From Spirochaetota bacterium (GTDB lineage Bacteria; Spirochaetota; UBA4802; UBA5550), in assembly GCA_025457915.1 (NCBI GenBank), contig JALOTL010000002.1:124001-188000 (forward strand): 64,000 nucleotides of DNA. Direction: 5' to 3'. The position numbers and the translations under genes are program-made. The notes under the pieces are model-generated. The model ran no database searches and was not told where the DNA came from. It saw nothing but the letters and a program-made list of their open reading frames with translations. Of this stretch, positions 49,503 to 57,663 are shown one piece after another. Within the stretch, counting starts at the first letter, position 1, and every line of letters starts with the position of its first letter.

Positions 49503-51521
49503 TCACCTGTTAATCGTCAGTTTGATCCTGGACAGGCTTTCTGAAATCTCTTCGAGCCCTTCGGGAAATTTTTCAGTCTGAAGCTGATGGGTCGAAACGA
49601 ACCAGTCCAGTATGTTCTTTACCCTTTCATTGTCTACGCCGCTCGCATCCGCGGCCTTGATGTAATTCAGGGCAAGGTCTATCGTACCGTTCTTTATCCC
49701 GAACCCTATGGAAAGAAGCAGAAGGATTATCGATGAATAGCTGTATTTTTTGTAATAGGATATTATATTTTCAAGGAATTCGATGTTTTCAATAAGTATT
49801 TTCTGTGATTCGTTCGTCCTGCCCGCCAGTTTTTTTAAAAGAGCGTATGCGAAATCAGGATTGTACTGGATGAGAGTCTTCAGTTCGTCGATCCCTGCTA
49901 CGACCAGCATGCTGTTCCTGGAGCAGACCGCGGTGGCGTTCCTCTTGTTGTTGCCGAGTATGGCCATTTCGCCGAGGATCTCGCCGGGTCCCAGCGTGGT
50001 CAGGATTATGACCTCTCCGGATTCCTTTTTTTTCTGGATGTCCACGCTTCCCTTTTTTATGAGATAGAACTCCCTTCCGTAATCGTCCTCGTTGAATATC
50101 ACCGCGCCCTTCGGGTATTCCCTGACCTTCTGGGTTATGATGAACGGCCTTATGAAGTATTTTTTTATATTGTCGAATCCCGGAAGCTTGAGGTTGAAGA
50201 AGAGCCCCTTGCTGACCCTGGAGATGTAGTATTTGATTATGAAGACGATAAACCTGAAAGGCGGTTTTTTGAAGTTTACTATCGTCCCCGTCGGAAGGTC
50301 TTTTTCCGTATGGTTCTCCCATGCCGTCACGCAGGTGGATGCCGGGGATATAGTTTCCTTCGTTCCGAGGTTGATGTAAAATTCCCTGTTGATGCCGAGC
50401 GACTCGTAGGTCCTGAGGAAACATCCGGTGATATTGATGTCGAAGGTGACGAGCGTCTCTTCGTAAAGGTTGTCCTTGTAGAGCATGGCGTCGTACATGA
50501 CCGGTATCTTTATGATGCTGTTTTTTATGTATTCCGGATTGATTGAGCCGACCAGGGTGGCAAGCATCGTTATGGACAGGGGCAATACCCCGGTTATCAG
50601 TATTTTTTCATCCGTCGTTATAAGGATGTTGAAGTATCCCGAGATCTCGTTCCGGTATGGAAGCGCGATCGCGGCCACGACCGCAGAGAGGATTATCAGT
50701 CCCGACTGAAGGAGCCCGAAGTTCCACTTGAATACCGGTATGATCGTCGAGCCCTGGCTTTCCATTGATCTCGATATCCACCTTTCGTATCTCGGCTGCC
50801 TGTACACCAGCATCCAGTCTTCGAAACCCAGGCCGATTTTTTTCAGATCATCGAAGAAGGGAACCGTTTTCGTCTGCGCAAGGATGACCTCGAGGCCGAT
50901 CGCGGAGGCTATGAGAATCGGACCGACCAGGTAAGAATTGGTCTTTCCAGTAATCAGTAGGAAATCGTAGATTCCATGTATCAATATCGAAATTATCAGG
51001 CCCCTGAGGATGTAATGGATTTTATAAATAATGTGCCCGCTGTATTTCATGAGGCCCAGGTAGTAGCCCAGGATACCGCAGGTGACCAGGTGCAGTGGAA
51101 CGGATATGATCGACCTGGCCAGTATTATAGAATAACCGTAACTGGCCGCATAAAGGATGTTTTCTATGAAGGAAAACCCCGCCCCGACCAGTATGCCGCA
51201 GACAATCGCCTCGAGGAGGTTAAAGGACCTGTATTTCCAGTGAATTATCAGGATAAAAAAAGCCGCTCCGGTTTTTTCAATAACCGCAGCCTTGATGAAG
51301 CTGTTGAAGGCAATATCGCCAGAAGGCAACAATTCATCGATGACCACCTTCAGCGATATTAGGACCAGGCCCAGCCCCGCGCCTGAAAGGAAGGAAAACG
51401 TCTGCTCCGGGAATGCCGGCTTGTAATTTATCGTTTTGAAGTACGACCGGAAGTGCCTGAAATATATGAAGTAAAAAACCGGTACCGGCAGAAGTGCGGT
51501 TATAATTTCTCTGGGGGTCAT
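49503..51521 (-). CDS. PrsW-like membrane protease fused to a cyclic-nucleotide-binding domain
   Basis: A 672-residue protein. The first 215 residues form a PrsW-type polytopic domain with the motifs AGFSFIENILYAAS, SVPLHLVTCGILGYYLG and ILIHGIYDFLL; the first PrsW motif (normally E-E-x-x-K) is degenerate and reads VIEKTGAAFF. Two more membrane helices follow (about 258-320). Residues about 335-445 look like a PilZ-type barrel (VTFDINITGCFLRTYESLG), a tentative call. Residues about 460-580 are a cyclic-nucleotide-binding domain: YPKGAVIFNEDD, FYLIKKGSVDIQKK and LGPGEILGEMAIL. The C-terminus is helical. PrsW proteases cleave anti-sigma factors; ligand-controlled proteolysis is a reasonable guess. 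Confidence 0.8.
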   Translation of the reverse strand: MTPREIITALLPVPVFYFIYFRHFRSYFKTINYKPAFPEQTFSFLSGAGLGLVLISLKVVIDELLPSGDIAFNSFIKAAVIEKTGAAFFILIIHWKYRSFNLLEAIVCGILVGAGFSFIENILYAASYGYSIILARSIISVPLHLVTCGILGYYLGLMKYSGHIIYKIHYILRGLIISILIHGIYDFLLITGKTNSYLVGPILIASAIGLEVILAQTKTVPFFDDLKKIGLGFEDWMLVYRQPRYERWISRSMESQGSTIIPVFKWNFGLLQSGLIILSAVVAAIALPYRNEISGYFNILITTDEKILITGVLPLSITMLATLVGSINPEYIKNSIIKIPVMYDAMLYKDNLYEETLVTFDINITGCFLRTYESLGINREFYINLGTKETISPASTCVTAWENHTEKDLPTGTIVNFKKPPFRFIVFIIKYYISRVSKGLFFNLKLPGFDNIKKYFIRPFIITQKVREYPKGAVIFNEDDYGREFYLIKKGSVDIQKKKESGEVIILTTLGPGEILGEMAILGNNKRNATAVCSRNSMLVVAGIDELKTLIQYNPDFAYALLKKLAGRTNESQKILIENIEFLENIISYYKKYSYSSIILLLLSIGFGIKNGTIDLALNYIKAADASGVDNERVKNILDWFVSTHQLQTEKFPEGLEEISESLSRIKLTINR

Positions 51522-51762
51522 GACATCACCTGTTATTAGATCGGTAATTTTCTTCTTGTTTTATACCATAAATTCAGGCCGCACCGGACGCGGATATCAT
51601 TTTTTTGTCCCGGGCAGGGTTAAATACCATGCAGTACGCCTCGAAAAGTTTATTGTGAAGAATAAAAATTCACCGCCGGCTTGGCCCGAAGAATGCGGGG
51701 ATTTTTATTGATTGACTTTTGGCCTTTTTAAAGGAAATTTAAACACTTGTAAACTATATAAT

Positions 51763-51780
51763 GCACCGCGGTGCTTTTTT
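51763..51780 (+). promoter_or_regulatory. Hairpin plus T6 directly abutting the start codon of the LuxR gene
   Basis: A perfect 12-base palindrome GCACCGCGGTGC (51763-51774) followed by six T's (51775-51780), then ATG 51781. The layout is like an intrinsic terminator and occupies the position where a ribosome site should be. The stem is short and the loop would need to open to about four bases. Confidence 0.5.
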
Positions 51781-52737
51781 ATGAACGACAGGTTCTATTT
51801 AAACCATATATACCTATTTTTCGGAATATTGTCCTTCTGCGCCGTGACGGTTACATTCGCGCTTTCGGTGATAGTATTCAAGAAGGGTTACGGTATTTTC
51901 AGGTTTTACATTCCATCACTTTTTTTTTCCATGACAAGGCTCCTCTGCGGGATGATGATTTACTACGCGCTTTATAATTTTCCCAGGACGGAACATGGCG
52001 TCATTTTCACCCTTACGGTCCTGGTGGGGGCGATATACATATTCGAGAAAATTTTTCTGACCATGTTCCTTCACGATCTGGTCCTTAAGAACACCCGCAG
52101 AATCGCCAATGCGGCTCTTTTTGTCTTTGCCGCTGCTTATCTTGCCGCGTATTTTCTCCGGCCGCTGGAATTCAATCCCGCGGAGATGAAATTTTCCCTC
52201 TCCGTAGCAATCCAGATCCTGTTTTTAGGGGTGAATATAATCTGGATCATTTACATGATTTCCCTGGTCATGATAAGATATAAAAAACTGGGCGACCCGA
52301 TAATCAGGAGAATGATCACCGCCTTCATAGTGATCTACGCTGTCTTTACCATCACCCTGATTTACAAGGCCTTGAATTTTTCCTCCTTCAGGCCGGAGGT
52401 CCATATTTCCGAAGAAACCATTTCGAAGAGCCTTACCCTGCCCGGGGCCTTTCTGGCCTGGAGCATCATCATGTCCTATTATCTCGCCAGGTACTTTATT
52501 CCTAAAAAGGTGGCTGATTACGACGATTCATTTGAAAGGTTTGTAAGGGAATATGAAATAACCGGCAGGGAAATGGAGATATCACGTCACCTTATGAACG
52601 GCCTCAGCAATGAAGACATCAGCGACGAGCTTTCAATATCGGTCAATACGGTCAAGTCCCACCTTGTAAATATATTCAAAAAGACCGGCGCGAGAAGCAG
52701 GACGGAGCTGATGAGCATAATTATCCAGAACAAATAA
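51781..52737 (+). CDS. Membrane-bound LuxR-type transcription regulator
   Basis: A 318-residue protein with seven predicted membrane helices in the first 235 residues, followed by a cytoplasmic LuxR-type helix-turn-helix at about 255-318: YEITGREMEISRHLMNGLSN, DISDELSISVNTVKSHL and KTGARSRTELM. Membrane LuxR regulators bind DNA from the membrane and sense an unknown signal through the helices. ATG 51781 gives MNDRFYLNHIYLF, which starts directly at the first helix; the frame is open from TTG 51712. No ribosome site is present; instead a hairpin abuts the ATG. Confidence 0.82.
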   Translation: MNDRFYLNHIYLFFGILSFCAVTVTFALSVIVFKKGYGIFRFYIPSLFFSMTRLLCGMMIYYALYNFPRTEHGVIFTLTVLVGAIYIFEKIFLTMFLHDLVLKNTRRIANAALFVFAAAYLAAYFLRPLEFNPAEMKFSLSVAIQILFLGVNIIWIIYMISLVMIRYKKLGDPIIRRMITAFIVIYAVFTITLIYKALNFSSFRPEVHISEETISKSLTLPGAFLAWSIIMSYYLARYFIPKKVADYDDSFERFVREYEITGREMEISRHLMNGLSNEDISDELSISVNTVKSHLVNIFKKTGARSRTELMSIIIQNK

Positions 52738-52925
52738 CCTCACCCGAAAGTATTAACCGCATATTTTTATCCAGACCAAACTTTTGATGGATTGCCCGAT
52801 CGGCAATTTATTGTTTAACTGTTCCCATGGATAACGGAACAGGCCGACCTGTTGCGGGTTTAATATCCAGGAAGATTGATGATTTAGTGAATACTAAAAT
52901 ATTATAATTTCTCAGGGATAAAAGC

Positions 52926-53420
52926 ATGGGTATAAACGTAGAGGAATATTATAAGAAATACGGCCCTATGGTCCTCAGAAGGTGCCGCCAGATTTTGAAG
53001 GACGAGGACAAGGCGCTGGACGCCATGCAGGAGGTTTTCGTTAAACTAATCCGGAACAGGGACAGGCTCACGGAGGAATACCCCTGCGGTCTTTTATACA
53101 GGATGGCAACGAACGTGTGCATAAACATGATAAGGACCGAGAAAAGAAGACCCCTGTACGGAAACGAGACCATGCTCCAATGTTCCGCATACAGGGACGA
53201 CAGCGAAGAGAGATTCATAGCAAGAAGCATGCTGGACGGGCTTTTCGCGGACGAGAAGGAATCTACGAAAAACATAGCCATGATGAGGTATCTCGATAAA
53301 ATGACCATGGGCGATATATCCAGGGAAACCGGGCTTTCCATATCCGGCATAAGAAAAAGACTGATAGGCTTCAGGGCCAGGGCCAGATCATCAGAGACCT
53401 TTGCCTCGATGAGTTTTTAA
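52926..53420 (+). CDS. ECF-type RNA polymerase sigma factor
   Basis: A 164-residue sigma-70 family member. Region 2 lies at about residues 6-75 (YGPMVLRRCRQIL, DAMQEVFVKLIRN, PCGLLYRMATNVCINMIR). Region 4 is at about 105-160 (IAMMRYLDKMTMGDISRETGLSISGIRKRLI). No anti-sigma gene lies next to it, which is unusual for this class. The following DNA is a decayed transporter gene. It might be controlled by the nearby PrsW-type protein or LuxR regulator, but that is only inferred. Confidence 0.92.
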   Translation: MGINVEEYYKKYGPMVLRRCRQILKDEDKALDAMQEVFVKLIRNRDRLTEEYPCGLLYRMATNVCINMIRTEKRRPLYGNETMLQCSAYRDDSEERFIARSMLDGLFADEKESTKNIAMMRYLDKMTMGDISRETGLSISGIRKRLIGFRARARSSETFASMSF

Positions 53421-53514
53421 TCTTTCGGAACAAACAATTAACCGTAGAGCATGATTTATGGGAATCACCGCCGTCATAAACGCCGGAAGACATTATTCGT
53501 AAATTTAATGCTGA

Positions 53515-53984
53515 GACCTATCGAACGAGGTATATACGATGCTCACCGGGCACTCAATCCCGTCCATCCCGGTTTTCACTCTGTCGGGGTTCAATCTATC
53601 CGAGAGCAAATCCGGGGAGAGGCTTGTCCGTTTTTTCAGGTCATTCCTTGATAGGATTTCCGGGGGAATGGCCGTAATGTCAATCGCCGCATGCGCGTTT
53701 TTCACCACCTTCACCGGCGCTCCCGGGGTCACGATTCTATCCCTCGGGGATCTGCTTTTTTTTATATCCTGACAAGAAGCGGCGGTTTCCCGGGAATTTT
53801 TTCAACCGGCCTGCTTGCCGCGTCGGGCAGTTTTTTCCGCTATCTTGCGTCGTACCGTTTCGAGAAACCCCTCGTGAAGATATATTCAGACGTGCTGCCT
53901 TTCCTTCTGGTCCTCCTTGTCGCGGTCATCATCACTCGCATCTCCTGGATATCGACGGGCCTTCTGCAGTACATTAAATTCTGA
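53515..53984 (+). pseudogene. Remnant of a TRAP-transporter large permease (DctM family)
   Basis: From 53515 the frame reads DLSNEVYTMLTGHSIPSIPV, then FTLSGFNLSESKSGERLVRF, RISGGMAVMSIAACAFFTTF and TGAPGVTILSLGDLL, matching the central part of DctM permeases. It ends after a run of eight T's (53756-53763). In another frame the match resumes with LTRSGGFPGIFSTGLLAASGS, then jumps to a C-terminal-like segment YSDVLPFLLVLLVAVIIT ending at 53984. The start of the gene is missing (stop at 53512-53514), a frameshift occurs at the T-run, and the segment with the PPS motif is deleted. It cannot make a working transporter. Confidence 0.72.
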
Positions 53985-54064
53985 ATCTTCAATTTTTTTC
54001 TTGAAAAAAGTCCTGTTATATTTTAGCAACGATACGACTCCATTATGACGTTCGGACGGTGAAT

Positions 54065-55030
54065 ATGTCATTGAATAAAACACGCAGGGCAGGAATCGGG
54101 CTGTCGATTGCACTGATCGTTCATTTTTTGACGGCTTCTTTTCTTTTTTCCCAGGAGATGAAGCAGGAAAATAAACCGGATGAACAGGCGGAAAAAACCG
54201 GAGGAAAAATCGGTCTGAGCGTCGGATTCAAGACTAATTATTACTGGTGGGCCCCGGATTTTGCGGTAAAAAAGGCAATGGACAGCAATAAATTAAGCAT
54301 ACCTTTTATGATTTCAATATCGCATCCAGATCCGAACATGAAGACAAAGGTGGAAACCGGGTTCCTCTACAATCCCGTGATCAACATTAAACTCAACGAT
54401 AACTGGTCTATATCCGGATCCTTCTCGTACGGTGAATTCAGGGCAGGCAAGTTCATCGCGTTATACCAGATTTTCGCTCCGAACCCTTCTATGTACTTCA
54501 ACAATCTGATCAAGAGTCAAATCAGCCTGAAAAAATATGATGCGGACCTTTTATTTAATTACAGGCTTGGAAAGATTTTTAAGTTTTTTTTCGGACCTAA
54601 ATACAACGGAATCAGCCAGACAAACAAGAGCCTGACCTTGATGCAGATGATGTATGTGCCCGGGCAGTCATTTATACCGCTGCCGTCGAAGGGATATTTA
54701 AAATCGCACAACGGCGGTCTCGGTCTTGGAAGCGGCATAACGATCCCGATGCCTTTTGATTTTTATTTTTTGTCCAACATATCCTTCATCGGGATGCTGG
54801 GCAACAATATCGGAAGCAAGGACGCCACGAGAAATGAAAACAAGACGATGGTGGTTTCCGTAGGCGGAAGCGGATCGGCTTCCATAGCCAGGTACATCAG
54901 CATGCTGAGCACCACGATTGAGGCCGGCTTCAAGTGCCAGTACCTGTCCTACGTTAATGTACGGGTCGGGAACAGGCGGCCGTATGATTTTTATTACGGG
55001 GTGTTTTTCGGGGCAGTATACAATTTATAG
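54065..55030 (+). CDS. Predicted outer-membrane or exported beta-rich protein
   Basis: A 321-residue protein with a signal peptide (about residues 1-29, ending FLFSQ), a charged linker rich in Glu and Lys, and then alternating beta-strand segments (GKIGLSVGFKTNYYWW, INIKLNDNWSISGSFSYGEF, DADLLFNYRLGKIFKFFFGP). The last residues YYGVFFGAVYNL fit an outer-membrane barrel end. No family is recognised. ATG 54065 is preferred over GTG 54059. The 3' end overlaps the convergent membrane gene by 37 bases. Confidence 0.7.
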   Translation: MSLNKTRRAGIGLSIALIVHFLTASFLFSQEMKQENKPDEQAEKTGGKIGLSVGFKTNYYWWAPDFAVKKAMDSNKLSIPFMISISHPDPNMKTKVETGFLYNPVINIKLNDNWSISGSFSYGEFRAGKFIALYQIFAPNPSMYFNNLIKSQISLKKYDADLLFNYRLGKIFKFFFGPKYNGISQTNKSLTLMQMMYVPGQSFIPLPSKGYLKSHNGGLGLGSGITIPMPFDFYFLSNISFIGMLGNNIGSKDATRNENKTMVVSVGGSGSASIARYISMLSTTIEAGFKCQYLSYVNVRVGNRRPYDFYYGVFFGAVYNL

Positions 55031-55560
55031 TCGATCATCCCCCTGCGGGCCCTCCATAATCCGTCCGCGTTCGCGCCGAAAAACCTGAAGCTTCCGACGA
55101 AGGACGCTGCGAGTGAAAGGTTGAAGAACATCCTCCAGAAGAACGAGTCCTCCATCATGACATATCCCGCGTAAAGGCCTGCTGAGGCCGCTAAAAAAAC
55201 AATCGACGAGGCAAAGCAGAAGACCGGCTCAAAGACGCCGAAGGCCTTTGATGCGTCCCCGGACCTCCATCTTTTCAATGACGACATCCCGTAAAAGAAA
55301 CAGGAGACCATGTGCCGGGTGATCATCATGCAGATCCCGAACTCCATAAATTCCATCCGGAGAAGCCCGGGCCTGAAGTGGTTCACCGCGGCAAACCATG
55401 TTACGGGCGACAGTATCATCAGCAGATAATCCGACGTTTTTCCGGAATCATACTTCAGCGCGTCGAACGCCCTGTTCAGGTAGAAGCTGGAAACGGAGAA
55501 GGCGTTGCCGGGGACAGGGAACATGCACGGTATAGATGCCATATGGGCCGCGGACAGCAT
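54994..55560 (-). CDS. Membrane protein, possibly 5'-truncated pseudogene
   Basis: A 188-residue hydrophobic protein with about four membrane segments, no recognised family. Reading upstream in the same frame, a TAA lies at 55603-55605 (15 codons before the ATG). Beyond it the frame continues with membrane-like sequence SIAAAAASVLPVLIAISGF for about 28 codons to the next stop. The intact part may be the remains of a longer gene broken by a stop. A GGCGGA site directly precedes ATG 55560, so expression of the short form is possible. It neighbours another decayed gene. Confidence 0.55.
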   Translation of the reverse strand: MLSAAHMASIPCMFPVPGNAFSVSSFYLNRAFDALKYDSGKTSDYLLMILSPVTWFAAVNHFRPGLLRMEFMEFGICMMITRHMVSCFFYGMSSLKRWRSGDASKAFGVFEPVFCFASSIVFLAASAGLYAGYVMMEDSFFWRMFFNLSLAASFVGSFRFFGANADGLWRARRGMIDYKLYTAPKNTP

Positions 55561-55928
55561 TCCGCCGATTATCGTCCTGGCCCAGGCGCCGTCAGGGCCG
55601 TCTTACTGTCCGGAAATGATCCCCATAAATCCGGATATGGCTATCAGCACAGGCAGGACCGATGCCGCTGCGGCGGCGATTGATTTTCCCGGTGTTTATG
55701 CTGAATCCTTTTCCCGTGTAAAGGTGTCAGCACAATATTTTTTATCAATAATTATTTGCCGTTTCACGGTATCATTGTTATATTTTAATAATTTATTCTG
55801 TGATGTAAACAGCGGTTTTTTGAACAGCTTAAAGGATATTGGCGTTTTACCGCAATTAATTGGAATGGATGACGTAGACAGCATCAAGGAATTATGAAGT
55901 AAATGGAATAAATACTGGGGGTGGCGGG

Positions 55929-56660
55929 ATGTTAAGATTTTCAACAATACTGATGTTATTGATTTTTTCAGCGCCGATATACGCCGGCGTGTTCGTCGAT
56001 GCCGAAACCGGCGCGGTTTTCACCGGTATGAACGACGTCAGGATCCCGGGGAATTACGGGAGCAGGGTTTCCCTGACCGGGGTGCTGAGGACCGGCCCCT
56101 CTTATTTTATCAGGGCAAGGGCGGGCGTGGAATTCATGGAAAGACATACAGTGAGCTTTCTGGCCGCGCCGCTGAGCATCGAGTCCAGGGGGAGGTCTTC
56201 CAAGCCGGTCTTTTTTTACGGCGGTTTCTATCCGCCTGGTCTGCCATTGAAGTCCGTGTTCACATTCAATTCCTACAGGCTTTCTTACAGGTATGATTTA
56301 ATTAATACTAAGGATTTCAGGCTGGGGGCCGGCCTGACCGCCAAGATAAGGGACGCATATATCAGCATGGAGAGCCTGGGAGCGAGAAGGACGAGGAGCA
56401 ACGTGGGATTCGTTCCTCTTATAAACCTGGGCATGGAATGGAGGTTCGCCCCTGGATTTGCGCTGATTATCGACGCGGATGCTCTCGCCGCGCCCCAGGG
56501 CAGGGCGGAGGACATTCTTGCCGCGCTGCAGTTCAGCCCGGTTGAAAACCTGGCTCTGAGGGCGGGTTACAGGATACTGGAGGGTGGCGCGGACAACAAG
56601 TCCGTATATACATTTTCGCTTTTCCACTACGCGGTTGCCGGCGTCACTTACAGGATCTGA
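55929..56660 (+). CDS. Predicted outer-membrane beta-barrel protein
   Basis: A 243-residue protein with a signal peptide (about residues 1-19, cleaved after IYAG or nearby). It has repeated amphipathic strands of the outer-membrane barrel type: RVSLTGVLRTGPSYFIRARAG, YRLSYRYDLINTKDFRLGAG, NLGMEWRFAPGFALIIDADA, ENLALRAGYRIL. The C-terminal YAVAGVTYRI fits an outer-membrane end. No family is recognised. A GGGGGTGGCGGG ribosome site precedes ATG 55929. It is separated from the glycyl radical module by about 250 bases. Confidence 0.7.
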   Translation: MLRFSTILMLLIFSAPIYAGVFVDAETGAVFTGMNDVRIPGNYGSRVSLTGVLRTGPSYFIRARAGVEFMERHTVSFLAAPLSIESRGRSSKPVFFYGGFYPPGLPLKSVFTFNSYRLSYRYDLINTKDFRLGAGLTAKIRDAYISMESLGARRTRSNVGFVPLINLGMEWRFAPGFALIIDADALAAPQGRAEDILAALQFSPVENLALRAGYRILEGGADNKSVYTFSLFHYAVAGVTYRI

Positions 56661-56847
56661 TATTGTGTCCGGGCAGGCATGATAAAAAAAGCCCGCCCGG
56701 GGACCATGGGGAAAGCCAATATTGAGAAAACAGTATTCAATTCCTGTTAGATTTGATATATACTCTGTAATTATTATTTTCCCGAATAAACCGCCCAGAA
56801 TAAAATTTCACGCTTAAAGCTTAACATCCGGCGCAAGTAAAAAGATG

Positions 56848-56875
56848 TTGACATAAATTATATATCTGGTAAATT
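56848..56875 (+). promoter_or_regulatory. Promoter of the glycyl radical module
   Basis: TTGACA at 56848-56853, a 16-base spacer, and TAAATT at 56870-56875 (6/6 and 4/6). It lies 33 bases before the regulator start, and the operator palindrome begins where the -10 box ends. Confidence 0.7.
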
Positions 56876-56885
56876 GGTAATACCA
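56875..56885. promoter_or_regulatory. GntR/FadR-type operator
   Basis: The 11-base perfect palindrome TGGTAATACCA has the TGGT-N3-ACCA form bound by FadR-subfamily (FCD) regulators. It sits between the -10 box and the start of the adjacent GntR gene, where binding would block transcription start. Autoregulation and control of the downstream enzyme are inferred. Confidence 0.7.
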
Positions 56886-56907
56886 CCAGCCACAAAAGGA
56901 AATTGTA

Positions 56908-57630
56908 ATGGAAGCAGCGTTGAAACCCATTAAAACCGACAGCCTTGTGGATATATTCATATCCAGGTTCGAGGCCCTTATTCTCTCGGGACATTTCAAG
57001 ATAGGTGAAAAGCTCCCCCCTGAAAGGGAGCTGGCGCTGAAGCTGGGCGTAAGCAGGCCGGTGGTCCATGAAGGCATGGTCTATCTTGCTTCAAAAGGGC
57101 TGGTTACATTGAAACCCAGGGTTGGGGCGATTGTAAACGATTACAGGAGCAGCGGGTCCCTTGCGCTGCTGAATTCTCTTGTAAACTATCACATGGGGAT
57201 GCTTGATCAGCCGCTTCTTGAAGGACTCCTTGAGATGAGAAAATTATTCGAGACGGAGACCGCCAGACTTGCGGCCATAAAAAGGAAAAAGGAACACCTT
57301 TCACTATTCAGGGAAATCCTTGAACGTGAGGTATCGGCGGGCAAGGGCGATACAGAGTCGATAACCGAAACGGACTTCGCATTTCATCACGCGCTAGCGC
57401 TGGCAAGCGGGAACGTCATATATCCCATGCTCATCAATTCGTTCAGGGAAGTCTACACCAACCTGACGGGTATTTTTTTTTCAGACATCAACCTTGTCAG
57501 GAAGGTTTTCGGATTCCACGCCGATTTGTTCAGCGCAATTGAAAAAAAGGACGCCAGGGCCGCGGTGGAAACCATGGGCAGGATCCTAGATCACGGGGAA
57601 ACCCAGTTGAAAAAAATTTTAAAAAAGTGA
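56908..57630 (+). CDS. GntR-family regulator, FadR/FCD subfamily
   Basis: A 240-residue regulator. The winged helix-turn-helix at about residues 10-78 carries the family signature GEKLPPERELALKLGVSRPVVHEGMVYLASKGL. An FCD effector domain follows, at about 90-235. Its metal-ligand positions can be seen: Asp/His in TDFAFHHAL, His in FGFHADLFSAI and the late His in ILDHGE. FCD domains usually bind small carboxylic acids through a metal, so the inducer may be an organic acid. The gene lies 34 bases before the glycyl radical enzyme and behind a matching operator. Confidence 0.93.
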   Translation: MEAALKPIKTDSLVDIFISRFEALILSGHFKIGEKLPPERELALKLGVSRPVVHEGMVYLASKGLVTLKPRVGAIVNDYRSSGSLALLNSLVNYHMGMLDQPLLEGLLEMRKLFETETARLAAIKRKKEHLSLFREILEREVSAGKGDTESITETDFAFHHALALASGNVIYPMLINSFREVYTNLTGIFFSDINLVRKVFGFHADLFSAIEKKDARAAVETMGRILDHGETQLKKILKK

Positions 57631-57663
57631 TGCCCGGACCATTGTCCGCGGCGCGGAGGGTAA

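Noticed and set aside
55505-55897. Plus-strand frame of 130 codons opposite and beyond the membrane gene
   Set aside because: First half is antisense to the membrane gene; the second half lies in AT-rich DNA without a supported start.
56668-56702. Imperfect inverted repeat CCGGGCAGGC / GCCCGCCCGG with A's in the loop
   Set aside because: One mismatch and no T-run on the relevant side; neither a convincing terminator nor an operator.
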